NCBI GenBank assembly: GCA_030248195.1
Contig: JASAND010026483.1
Span: 1 to 64,000, forward strand
Source: Trissonchulus latispiculum
Lineage: Eukaryota > Nematoda > Enoplea > Enoplida > Ironidae
DNA length: 64,000 bases
Reading direction: 5' to 3'
Shown here: piece by piece, positions 1 through 11,400 of the stretch
How the letters are laid out: each line of letters starts with the position of its first letter
Numbering within the stretch: position 1 is the stretch's first letter
Translations under genes and position numbers: made by a program
The notes under the pieces: model-generated
What the model saw: only the letters and a program-made list of their open reading frames with translations
Databases searched by the model: none
Told to the model about the DNA's origin: nothing

Positions 1-1576
1 AACATAGCCAGAGAATGCTTTATCAAAACCTTCTGACTGTGCTATGCACAGAAAGAGGACTGCAGTGGTCAGCGGATCTCCGTAGAGATCCAAACGGCAT
101 TTACGTCAAGAAATGAAGTACAACGCTGGACAGCAGGCGGATCCACGAAGCGATACAAGGCATTAATCATAGAGAAATAATGAGAAACGCCTGCTGCAGC
201 CATACAGCTGTCTTAGTCCGAACAGGAGAGAGCCAAAGACGCTGTGAGCGATCTCACCCAGAGAACTAATCTCTGAGCCAGAGAAGATGCAGAAACCCTC
301 TGACTGTGCCATGCACAGAAAGAGGACTGCAGTGCTGCGGATCTCCCAGAAGAGACTACCAACCCAGCATTTATGTCAAGAAAATGAAGTAAACGCTGGC
401 CAGGCAGGCTGATCCACGAATGATACAAGGCATTAATCATAGAGAAATAATGAGAAACGCCTGCTTGCAGTCAGCAAGGCCAGCCTTAGTCCGAACAGGA
501 GAGAGCCAATGGGCGCTGTGAGCCTCTTGCCCAGAGAGAACTAATCTCTGGGCTCCTGCCTGGTTGTCCAAAGAAGGACAGCGCTAGTCATTTCATCTGT
601 GCTGTAACATAGCCAGAGAAGGTTTTATCAAACCTCTCAGTCACTATGCGAAGAGGACTGCAGTGGCCAGCGGATCTCCGTAGAGATACAAACGGCATTT
701 ACGTCAAGAAAATGAAGTAAACGCTGGCCAGCAGGCGGATCCACGAAGGATACAAGGCATTAATCATAGAGAAATAATGAGAAACGCCTGCCTGTGTCAC
801 GAAGGCCGTAGCCTTAGTCCGAACAGGAGAGAGCCATTGGCGCGAGCGCTCTTTTCCAGAGAGAACTAATCTCTGGAGCTCCTGCCTGGTTGTCCAAGAA
901 GGACAGCCAGCTCGGCTCTATCTGTGCTGCAACATAGCCAGAGAAGGCTTTATCAAAACCTCTCTGACTGTGCTATACACAGAAAGAGGACTGCAAAGTG
1001 GCCAGCGGATCTCCGTAGAGATACAAACGGCTTACGTCACAGAAAACATAAAGTAAACGCTGGCCAAAGGCGGATCCACGAAGGATACATAGGCATGTAT
1101 ATCATAGCAGAAATAATGAGAAACGCCTGTTTGCAGGTCTACTAAGGTCGTAGCCTTAGTCCGAACAGGAGAGAGCCAAAGGGCGCTGTGAGCGATCTTA
1201 CCCAGAGAGAACTAATCTCTGGAGCCAGAGAAGATTTTATCAAAACCTCTCGACTTCCTATGCACAGAAAGAGGACTGCAGTGTACGGATCTCCGTAGAG
1301 ATACAAACGGCATTTACGTCAAGAAAATGAAGCAAAACGCTGGCCAGCAGGCGGATCCACGAAGGATACAAGGCATTAATCATAGAGAAATAATGAGAAA
1401 CGCACTTCCTCGCAGTCACTAAGGCCGTAGCCTTAGTCCTTTCAGAGCGAGCCAATGGGCGCTGTGAGCGCTCTTACCCAGGAGAACTAATCTCTGAGCT
1501 CCTGCCTGGTTTTCCAAGAAGGACAGCCAGCCTCGGCTCTATCTGTGCTGCAACATAGCCAGAGAAGGTTTTATCA
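1..1576 (+). repeat. Tandem array of a ~325-bp hairpin-chain repeat
   Basis: Five direct copies begin near 1, 277, 606, 931 and 1223, and a sixth begins at 1552. Full copies are about 325 bp. The copies at 1 and 931 lack the last ~40 bp of the unit and run straight into the next copy, giving a two-unit period of about 605-621 bp. The unit is a string of short perfect inverted repeats with 2-5-nt loops, in order: AGGTTTTATCAAAACCT, TGTGCTATGCACA, ATCTCCGTAGAGAT, CTAAGGCCGTAGCCTTAG, GCGCTGTGAGCGC, AGAGAACTAATCTCT and GTCCAAGAAGGAC. A longer GGCCAGCG/CGCTGGCC pair encloses the third hairpin. No copy has a convincing reading frame. The copies differ mostly by short local changes. I recognise no known family. 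It could be a satellite, or a mobile element encoding a structured RNA. Confidence 0.85.
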
Positions 1577-2082
1577 AAGGGAATCAGTAAGGGTAAGAGC
1601 GCTCACAGCGCCCATTGTGCTCTCTCCTATTCGGACTAAGGCTACGGCCTTAGTGACTGCAGGCAGGCGTTTCTCATTATTTATCTATGATTAATGCCTT
1701 GTATCCTTCGTGGATCCGCCTGCTGGCCAGCGTTTACTTCATTTTCTTGACGTAAATGCTGTTTGTATCTCTACGGAGATCCGCTGGCTACTGCAGTCCT
1801 CTTCTGCATAGCACAGTCAGAGAGGTTTTGATAAAACCTTCTCTGGCATGATTGCAGATAGAGGCTGAGCTGGCTGTCCTTCTTGGACAACCAGGCAGGA
1901 GCTCCAGAGATTAGTTCTCTCTGTGCAAGAGCGCTCACAGCGCCCATTGGCTCTCTCCTATTCGGACTAAGGCTACGGCCTTAGTGACTGCAGGCAGGCG
2001 TTTCTCATTATTTCTCTATGATTAATGCCTTGTATCCTTCGTGGACCCACCTGCTGGCCAGCGTTTACTTCATTTTCTTGAC
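1577..2082 (-). repeat. Inverted copies of the hairpin-chain repeat
   Basis: From about 1577 the same ~325-bp unit continues in the opposite orientation: one nearly complete copy to about 1920 and a second, partial copy ending abruptly at 2082 (after the TTTACTTCATTTTCTTGAC stretch). The array is therefore direct copies followed by a flipped block. This could be an inversion inside the array or two insertions meeting head to head. Confidence 0.85.
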
Positions 2083-5000
2083 AAAATTTAAACTTGATAT
2101 GCGCGACATATGTGGCTAACTTATGGGTGAAAATGAGAGAAATGCGTCACCTAAAAATTTTTCATGATGGACCCCCCCATATGGCACATAAACATAGAGC
2201 GAGTGAGCGTACCCCCGTTTCGACTAGGTACTGATTTGCGGGGGGGGGGGGTGAGCCGTTAGCGTGCAGAGCATAGTTTTTGCTCTGATAACAGTGGCAT
2301 ACTCTTATAATACTACAAACTTCTATATATAATGTAATGTTTTCAACATTACCGTGATATTGCGTAACAGCAGTTTGATTTTGGGAATGTTCCCGAACCT
2401 GGAAATTCTTTTCAACCATGTCTCATTCATTTCTTTGCTCTACTATGCAGTCACTACGAAGGCGGGGCTCAAATTCCTTAGTCATACAATTTTGCGAAAA
2501 TAAAGATAAAAGAACCTAGCACTGCCAAAAGTTCTGTGACACCGACTATGCGTAATTCGTGCTATTGGTGCTATGTAACCGTTATATATAATACTAGGCT
2601 ACTGCTAGCATTAGCTTGTTTTGTCTTCAATGATAAGCAAGCAAAACCATAAATTCGTCAGTCAACTAAAGTATTGCACAATAACCTGTGTTATGTGGAA
2701 ACAAAGAAGCACGGACAAATCTTTACATAAACCGTTATTCTTCAACTTTTAATTTGACAAAATATTTTTCTCATAATCATAATGAAGATTCCGAAAACAT
2801 ATGGTTTTATGGGTGTGATGAATAATAAACACTATAGAAGTGATCACTACTTTCTCACACATTTTTGTGCAGGACTTACACCGCAAAACCGTAGTAGTGC
2901 TTTAAAATAATTCACTAAAATTTTGAATCATCTGCATAACCACAAAATAGAAACTTTGAACCAGATGTCTGCTCGGATCGGGTCAGATTGCCCAGTCAGA
3001 CACTCGGTATTATGAATGAAACATTGCTTTAGTTAGGAGTAACTTAAAAACTGGACAAAACTGAATCTAAAAATAAAATCCAGTCCAAGAAAGTCCTTAG
3101 TGGCACAACCTCAGTCCAAACCAAACAACAGAGTACCTTAGTGATGCCATGTCCTATCTAAACGGAGACAGCTAAATTTAATTTTTGTAAGTAGCAAACA
3201 CCAATAGTACAGTACATACATCCTCGTACATTAAACACGTACATATCCATGTGATCTAATACAAACGTATATGCATAGGTAGAAAAAAATAAAATTTTCA
3301 TATTCATTATGTACATCATGGGTTTACACTAGAAAGAATACAATAAACTCAGCAATACAAACAGAATAGCAGGAATTTCAACTACACATAAAACTATATA
3401 GAAAATCCATTCTTCATCACGTGCAATGCAATGAAATGAACGCAATTAATTTTAAATTTCACAAGGTGTTAAAAACGTAAAAATGTTGTTTAGACTACTT
3501 TATACGTAGATACATATTACCTACATACTATAATATATACACACCGACTACAATTTGTGTACAAAAGAAATGCGTAGCGTCAGCAATAATATATATACAT
3601 ACTACCAGCAGTATGATAGGTACAGATCTGTTTATAACATACTTCAAAGATAAGCAGAAAGTTAAAAATATCGGTAAAATAATACATTATTTATGTAATA
3701 TAGGTTTACAATATTTAGCACCATAGCACAGGATCTAAAACACGATCTAACATACAGAAATAAATAAATAGTAAGAAATTATATGTACAATGTTACTTTA
3801 AAATAATAAATAAACAGAAACCAAATGTACAGCACAATAAACTACAGCCACGTGCTCAGATGCGGGTAGGGGGATAAAACATCACTAAAGTGATGAAACA
3901 AAGGTAAAATGAATGGAATAATTAGTAGGTGCGGAACGCGGGTAACGTTTCAAAATTACATTCAACCGGAAATCCGGATAGCATCAGTAAACAATGCACC
4001 TGGGCTTATTCTAGTGAGGGTGGGGGTGGGGCGGGGGTAGGGATGGGTGCGGACATAAGGACTGAAAAAAGGTTTTTCCGTTTTTTCCATGTTTACGAAG
4101 GGGTGGAAAAAAATTGAAAAATATTCCTTGTGTTATTTTTACAAGTTTTACAGCGAAATATGTTTTCTGAGCTTTTCCAGCTATTTGGCTATTTATGGGT
4201 GCTACGCCACCCAGACCCTCCGCGTGGGTTACTGACTATTCCCAAATTGCGTCACTTGTGTTGTAGCAACACTGAACTGTTGAAAGCTGTTGCCGTTACC
4301 CTCCCCTTGCGTAAACGCTTAGCAAGCAAACGCTGAAGCAAAAAATTTTTCGGCGTGACCCTCCCCTTTTCAAAATCCTGGGTACGCCCCTGGAGCTAAA
4401 CAGTCCTACACATTTTGCCCAGAGCCTATGAAACATAGCTATATTAGCAGTAGACATATCCCAAACAAGTATCGTAGAGACATCAACAAAATAATAACAC
4501 AGAACAGTTCAAACGAACACACCAACGAAACAAATAAAACAAAACGGCAAACAACACAGAACAAAGATGGGAAAGAGTCAGTGAATTAAGTCAATTGCTA
4601 CATTCAAAAAGATGGAGTAAACACAGAAAACCGAACAAAAACTGAAGTCAGGGGGTGGGGGCGCTTCAAGATACTGATTCTCCAAAGTCAGACTTAAAGG
4701 AATATTTCGGAGCATCCTAGGAGCCGGCTAGTAGGCTGTGTCAAAAGACACCTCCTAAATTTACCTCGAAAATCTTTTAAGTTATTACAAATGCTAATTC
4801 CTAAGCCGGCTTTACAAGCGCTCTTAAACTTAGGAACATCTTTTGAAATGGCCCCTCCAGATAAACTAGAGTAGAAAGAAATGCACCGGGGCCAGAGTCG
4901 GGACCCCTGAACTTGAAGATAAGGGGGTCTCAGACAAAACTGCAACAGATTTGCCAAAGGGTTAAACTGCCCCGAAAACTACAAAGAGAAAAACACCTGT

Positions 5001-6779
5001 CTTCAGTGATTGACTGCTGTAGTTTCGTCCAAACAAGACAGTGAGATTTTATTTTTTATGCTATTTTGTGGATTTGCAAGTTCAGAAAATTGGGGACAGC
5101 TTCCGGCACTAGTTCCAAAACAAAAAGGCCCGGTGCACCCCTTAATATGTAAGAACAGGAAATGTACAAAGCATACACAATCTACACGTAATTTGAAATG
5201 TACTTGAGTGCGACTACAAAAAGATTGCCTACACGCGATGTTCTAAAGATGATTTATAGGAATCACACAATGACAATACAAATATGACTGATTCTTTATG
5301 AATGACAATAAAAAAGACAGATTCAGAAATAATCAAATCCTACTAGCAAAACAGTTTGTTTCTTAGAAGTGAAAAGTCTGAGAAAAGCGTGAATCGAAGA
5401 CGCTGTAAACACAGACTCTACAAACACGTATTCCTGAAAACAGCACGAAAGGAACATGTGAGGCGTATTACGCAATGTTACAGGTTTCTTTGCTTTGTTT
5501 ATAATTTTTGACTGCTAAATTCTTAATGATAATAATAATAATAATGATAATGACCAAGAATATATTCCTTTTCGATACTAAAATGGGTAGAATGGGGAGA
5601 GGGGATTGTCAGACCACTACATGGAATTGCAGCAAACCAAAAAACACAAAGTCAGATATGCATTCTGCGCAGGCATGTACTATACAACAGGTAAAGAAAG
5701 GCTACAACGCATGATGTGCTTCAGTAGTATTGCTAACGGACTACGGTCACGGAACGTATAGTGGCCTAACGACAGAAAATGTCACAAACAAGATCATTAT
5801 CACATAAAACAAGCAATGGTTTTTTACATGTTCGTAACAGATATACAGACAGACAGAGATACATAACATACGTACAATAAATAATACAATCACCATTGAG
5901 CTGAATTGTTGTTACCGACCACCACAAGCAAGCAGACGACAATGTGGAAAGAATTATCAAAAAATTTTCGAAAAAATTTCAAAAAAGAAAATGAAACAAA
6001 AAATTTATATGGAAACACGATTTTGTAAAGAAAAACAAGATTTTGCTGTTACAGGCTTCGTAGTCCCCCCAGCCGTCTCATGTAACAAAACGAAAGCAAA
6101 AAACTTTGGACCACTCTATGGCACAGAACAAGAACGTACAGAAACAACCGCAAGCAAACAGATCAATAAATCTGTCTAGCCCTTTTTCATTCAGCAAATT
6201 ACCAAACAACAAAACCAATCGTAAACAGCTATTTAAAGTTGCACGAAACGTTTTTCAGTTAAATGAGGGCATTTTTTGGGTTTTATCGGTGAGGGGGGGG
6301 ATTTTTTGCAAAAATGACCCTAAATTGGTATTTTTGGCACATTGCTGCAGGTAGAAATGCAAAATATTCTCAAGAATACCTGGATTTAGGCAAAAAATCT
6401 TTACAAACAGCCTGCGAAGCGAGCAAATTTTTGGCGAAAATTTTGGCACCCAAAAGATCCAGGCAGAGGGCAGTTTTAGGGGGAGGCAAATTTGGGGGCA
6501 GCCCCACCCTCTCTGTAGAAATACCCTGAAAATCCCACCGCAATTAATGCAGTTTAAAATGTTTGCGTTAAACCTTCGAATCAAGCATAAATGCACAAAC
6601 ACGATAAGTTAAATAAATCAAGAAATATTGTACAATCACAAAATTATTAAGCAACTGCTCAAAGCCTATAACATAGCAAGCTATACTAATACAGATACAG
6701 ATAATTACCATGGACTTAAAAACAAGCCAACACCTCGTACTGACAACTATGTTTAAATTTGAGTTCACATGCTCACTGA
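2083..6779. other. AT-rich intergenic DNA, no gene seen
   Basis: No open frame here looks like a protein, and I find no exon with plausible splice sites. The stretch has long C or G runs (about 2165, 2238, 4020), a relic of a DNA transposon at 4036-4190, and an end-like sequence CCTGGGTACGCCCCTGG near 4378-4394, typical of hAT-type MITE termini, without a clear partner. It lies downstream of the minus-strand TBC gene, so part of it may be 3' untranslated region. I see no clear polyadenylation signal close to that gene's stop codon. Confidence 0.5.
4036..4190. mobile_element. Relic of the hAT family seen at 40157-41314
   Basis: The sequence starts TAGGGATGGGTGCGG and continues with runs of GGAAAAAA/TTTTTTCC. 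It matches, in reverse complement, the right end of the hAT element at 40157-41314, including the region about 100 bp inside the terminus (a TGAGCTTTTCCAGC stretch occurs in both). The matching opposite end was not found, so this is a truncated copy. Confidence 0.6.
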
Positions 6780-7185
6780 CTGGCTTATTTTTAGGCCAAA
6801 ATTTATGGGGGGGGCGATATGGGGGGCTCAAAGTTGCCCCCCCCCCCCATGGATGGGGGGGGGGCTCACCAAAAGTGGGAGGGCATATTTTTGGAAAATT
6901 TTGCAAATTTTTACCTTTTTTGTGTAAAAACTGCAAAAAATCGCTAAAACATGACTAATTTTAGGTGTTTTTTATGCTAAAATAGCGAAAATTTAGTTAA
7001 AATTCCGGCGAAGCCGGAAAAATTTTTGAAAATTTATGGTAAAAATGGTGAAATCTGGCAATTTTTTGGGTTATGGGGGGAGGTCAAAATTTATGGGGGG
7101 CTTTTATGGGGGGGGACCTCGAATGGGGGGGGGGGAGGTTGCCGAGTGGGGCCCCCCCCCCCCCCCCCCAGTAAAAATAAGCCAG
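6780..7185. mobile_element. Short DNA transposon, CTGGC termini, 5-bp target duplication
   Basis: Terminal inverted repeats CTGGCTTATTTTTA and TAAAAATAAGCCAG are perfect. They are flanked by the 5-bp direct duplication ACTGA (6775-6779 and 7186-7190). The interior is non-coding, with very long G and C runs just inside both ends and an A/T-rich core (a GGGCATATTTTTGGAAAATT stretch). Elements at 58361-58604 and 61829-62220 share the terminus, the G/C runs and the 5-bp duplication. It is a non-autonomous element. I cannot assign a superfamily. Confidence 0.85.
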
Positions 7186-7190
7186 ACTGA

Positions 7191-8130
7191 TTTAAGAAGT
7201 GACTATGCTGTATAGACAGTCCAAAGGACAAGGAGACAATATGAAATGGGTGGGGGAGGGGCGGGGACTAACTGGCCCTCTCACGTCAGTCGTATATGCG
7301 ACCACAGTGCACAATGTCACAGCTGCATAGTCGTGCAAGTCAATCGTTTTTTGTCAACATTAACATGGTCTTTTTGTGTAAATCAACATTTCTTGATAAA
7401 ACTTGCCTGTTTCTCTGAGATGATTTCTAAGACAGTAAGAAGACCCTTACGTTTGGTAGACGCTGAGCAGAATCCTTAAAACTAACTACAACCCCTCCCC
7501 CCTTGACAGGTCGATACATTCTCAGAAATCTGATGTATGTTAATGCGTTCTGACGGATACAACCAAGCTGAGAACCAAAAAAAGGATGACAAGAAAGTAC
7601 CATAAACAGGATTGCATTAATATAATACAGGAGTGTGGCAGGTGGGATTATCTATCAGCTGCAGGTACATGCTATGTTCGTTAATAACGGCCCACCCTAC
7701 CCAAATATGTGAACGCTCACTACAGAAAATTCGCACGCTATCATTGCATTCTAAATCTCTAGACAGACAGACGCACATGCATGTATAGGCGTTGCGTTTT
7801 CGAGCTTAAACGCGTGACGAAACGTTTGTAGGGACGTCAGTAGGCACATGGTTATGGGGTGGGTGGGGTCAGCCGTTAGCGACCAGGGCATGTACTACAA
7901 CAGATAACAGACAGCCTGTCAGCTGTCACACTCTTATCTATTATGTAATCTTGACATAAACAACAAACAGTCGACAATTACAAACTGACTCACAGGAAAG
8001 GGGGGGGGCTAGCAGGGATGAGAGGAGAGCTATCACGCTTACATATACAGCCCAAAGCAACTAGGAGGTAAGAGAAAATCGGTACAAAACTAATACCAGT
8101 CCACGAGGAAATGGGGGGAGGGGGTGGGGC
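7191..8130. other. 3' flank of the TBC gene, no gene seen
   Basis: Non-coding DNA immediately downstream of the minus-strand TBC stop codon, probably including its 3' untranslated region. Positions ~7283-7390 are a diverged copy of a ~105-bp sequence that also occurs at ~59705-59810 inside the last intron of the SH2D4 gene. No polyadenylation hexamer stands out. Confidence 0.5.
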
Positions 8131-8447
8131 TCAGTGCTTGAGGATGGGTGTGGAACCAGCCAGTTTAATCAGGGAAGGGCTGGAGACGGAGAGCTGGAGC
8201 GCAGAGGCGGCCCCGCCAGAGCTCGACCACCCATTGGGCTGCTCCGAGGGGGGGCGAGAGGGGACAGTGGTCCGGCGCTCCTCCAGAAAATGAGCAAACG
8301 GGTATCGCTCTGCGGTGCGGCGACCCAGCGTCTCGATGCTGAGGAAGAGTTCGCGGGCGGTGAGGCTCTCCGGGAGATTGGTCAGAAAGGTCACCGTCGT
8401 GTCGAACTCCAGTCTCGTCAGAATCTCCTCATACATATAGAAGATGC
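8131..8447 (-). CDS. TBC1D14: TBC gene last exon
   Basis: Acceptor GTTCCAG| at 8448. It encodes [20 protein letters not shown] and then [15 protein letters not shown], the end of the TBC domain, followed by a divergent tail ending [14 protein letters not shown] and a stop at 8131-8133. Confidence 0.93.
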
Positions 8448-11400
8448 CTGGAACAGAAAACACACCCAAAAACGATAATTCGAAATATTAGCAAGGTCTA
8501 TAAGCACAGGAGGAAGGCAGCCTGTTGCTTTCGCACCACCTTTTCGCAGAAACAAACACACTGAAAAGCACAGGTCCGACTTTGGAAAGAAAGCTCTGTG
8601 ATGCAAACAAAATGAGGTATTTTTGTTACCAAGAGCCGTGCGAAAGAGGAACTCTTCGCCGTCTCGGAGAAAGACGTCCCAGACGCGACAGGCCACGTCC
8701 AACGGCAACGACTTAGCGTACAGCGTATACAGCCTACAACACAACAACAACTATATACAATGTCAGGAACCTATTACGTCGCGGGCGATCACATATTTTA
8801 CAAAATTTTAGCGGCATCATTATCTCTTTAAAGCAAGGTTTTTGACATTCCCCCAAATTTGCGCAACGTTTTTCAATTTTAACTTAAATTGTAAATAAAG
8901 ATGAAATTTGACGAAACTTTCCGAAATACGTTCTTTTAGCGTTCTAACACCCTCCGCCCAATTCCGAATCAAAAATTCGAGATTTCCGGTCAGGGCGGTT
9001 TTTCCCAATTTCTGAAAGTTTGGCAGCAGCTATACAGTTATGACTATATCCATTCGAAAGATCTCGTTGAGCTTCATATTTTTGCTTTTAAACAGTGTTG
9101 GCATCTGGGATGGGATCCCATGGGATCCCATGGGATGGGATGGGATGGGATTGAAAACGCATCCCATGTGAGATCAGTGGGATTTTGTGGGATCAATTTG
9201 CCTTACAATGCCTTCAAACACCGTTTCCAAATTTCGAGATAGTGAAAGATTTTGGTAAATTTGACATAAAATTATATGTTCAATTTCATGATTGGCGTTT
9301 TGATGACTACCAGCAAGGCAGAACATTAAGCTCTCTGAACATTGAACTATTTAAGCTGCTGGTATCGCTTTGTGTGAAGTAAGCTTACAGGCTCCAATTA
9401 TTATGATGAAGGTTGATGAAATTTCCAAATATGGTGCTCTTTTAACATTCTGAGACCAGACCAGCATTTTTAGGTGGAAAGATAAAAACATCTTTGGTTT
9501 TTGCCACTATTTTCTCAGTTCGCAATCGATACACATGATTGGTTTTTTATAAATTGGAAGAGGTCACCGAAATGAACATTTTTGCTTTACGACCTTTGAT
9601 CTATACATATTAAGCTTGCTGTTAAAGGGGGGGGGGCGACAATCATGCAAAATTATTAGATCACAGATTTCGTTCATTTTCACACATAAACTAACCACAT
9701 ATGTCGTGCATATCAAGTTCAAATTTTGAGTTGTTTCGTTCAGTTTTCCGCAAGTTCGAGCCATCAACTGTGTACAATTTGAATATAAGCTAGTTTTGCA
9801 GCCAATTGAAGCAAATTTTCGCAAGTCAACTTCAAGTTATTATAAATAAATATGTTGAAATGCAAAATATAGCCTGGCCGTAAAATGCATTTTTGTGAAA
9901 ATCAGCAATTTTCACAATTTTACAGAAAAAATTTTATTTCTGCGCTAAAAAATCTCTACACTGGCAAAGGATTACAAGCAACATTGGGCGTCGTTTGAAA
10001 CCTTTATACAACCTTTACCTTTGTACTGTGCCACTGCGGAATTAGTTTTTTATAATATGCAGCTAAACAAAACTTAATGACCCTCATTTTTGGTCACCAA
10101 AAGCGACCGAATTTAGCGACTTTCGACAGCTCGCTAACTTCAAAAATTAATTAAAACTTTTTAAATAACTAAATTCAAAATTCTAATTCCACAGTGACAC
10201 AGTTATCTGTTTACAGTTTTAAAACCATACAAATGTTACATCTTAGACCAGTTTCGAAATTTTTTGACGCAGAATTATATTACAATAATATTACATATAA
10301 ATCACACTTTCGATTTCCTATTTCGACATAGCAGACAAACAATTACTCCAAACTGCGGCCCCCCCCCTTAACATAGTACAAGCCAAGAATGATTTTGGAG
10401 GTCAAAAATGGCCATTTTTGAGGAAATCAGTTTTGTCAAAATTACGGAGAATTTTGATTTATTTATACCTAATTGATTTAGTCCTATTCATTTAGTTTCT
10501 ACTCAATTTATATATCGTATATTTATATATCTCAATCTAATTACACATTTTATTAATACCTATTAGCTGGAGTTCGTTGCTTTGCTAGAGATTTGGCCGA
10601 AACACATATTTGGCAAAACTGCGATTATTTTGTTTTAAACACAAATTTCTCAAAAACTACCCCATGAATTCGCGTAAGCTTTGGCAGGATGAAAATTCTC
10701 AGTGTTGCGGAGGGACTTTTCTTGACTTGAACTTCACCAGCTGCGAGAATACTCAAGGCGAAGTTGCAAAGTTTCGCGTCATCGCACATTTGGCGGATTT
10801 GAGTATTAAGACCTGGTGAGCCAAATCCATAAAATATCCCTCGACCCACATGTCCTTCATATCATAGCACAAAATGAAATTTTGCCCGATTCTATAGTTT
10901 TGAGAGATCGATACTCAAAGTGTGATGGTCTATATTTAGTTAGTATGTTAAAAAATTTTGCTGGTTTTTTGCAAATTTGCCTTTTTCGTGTTTACTGATT
11001 ATAAGTTTTAAAACGATGTGTCAAATTTTTACGACTCGCAAAATTGGGAAAGTTTATTGTGTTTCAAAATTCCTCTCACAAAGGGATACCACCACCTTAA
11101 GACCTTATGCCAATATGAAAATTTCAATGCTACAGCGATTGTAAGGTCAAATACTGCAAGTGGGATTATATGGGATTGGAAAAAGCAAGTTCGGAAAAAT
11201 GGGATGGGATGGGACGGTGAATTTGAAAATTGGGTGGGATGGGATGGGATGGGATCGAAGAATTCGTCCCATTTGCCAACTCTGCTTTTAAAGCAACGTT
11301 CTAGCTTTTCTCTACAATGAGATATAGCCGATTTTCTTGTTTTGGCGTCGAAAACTTGTCATTTTTGCAGAAATCAAATAATCCAAATTTCTCGAACTAT

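Noticed and set aside
6255..6602. A possible gene at 6255-6602
   Set aside because: Low-complexity frames exist on both strands in A/T- and G-run-rich DNA. It looks like an old short transposon, but I could not define its ends, so I did not list it separately.
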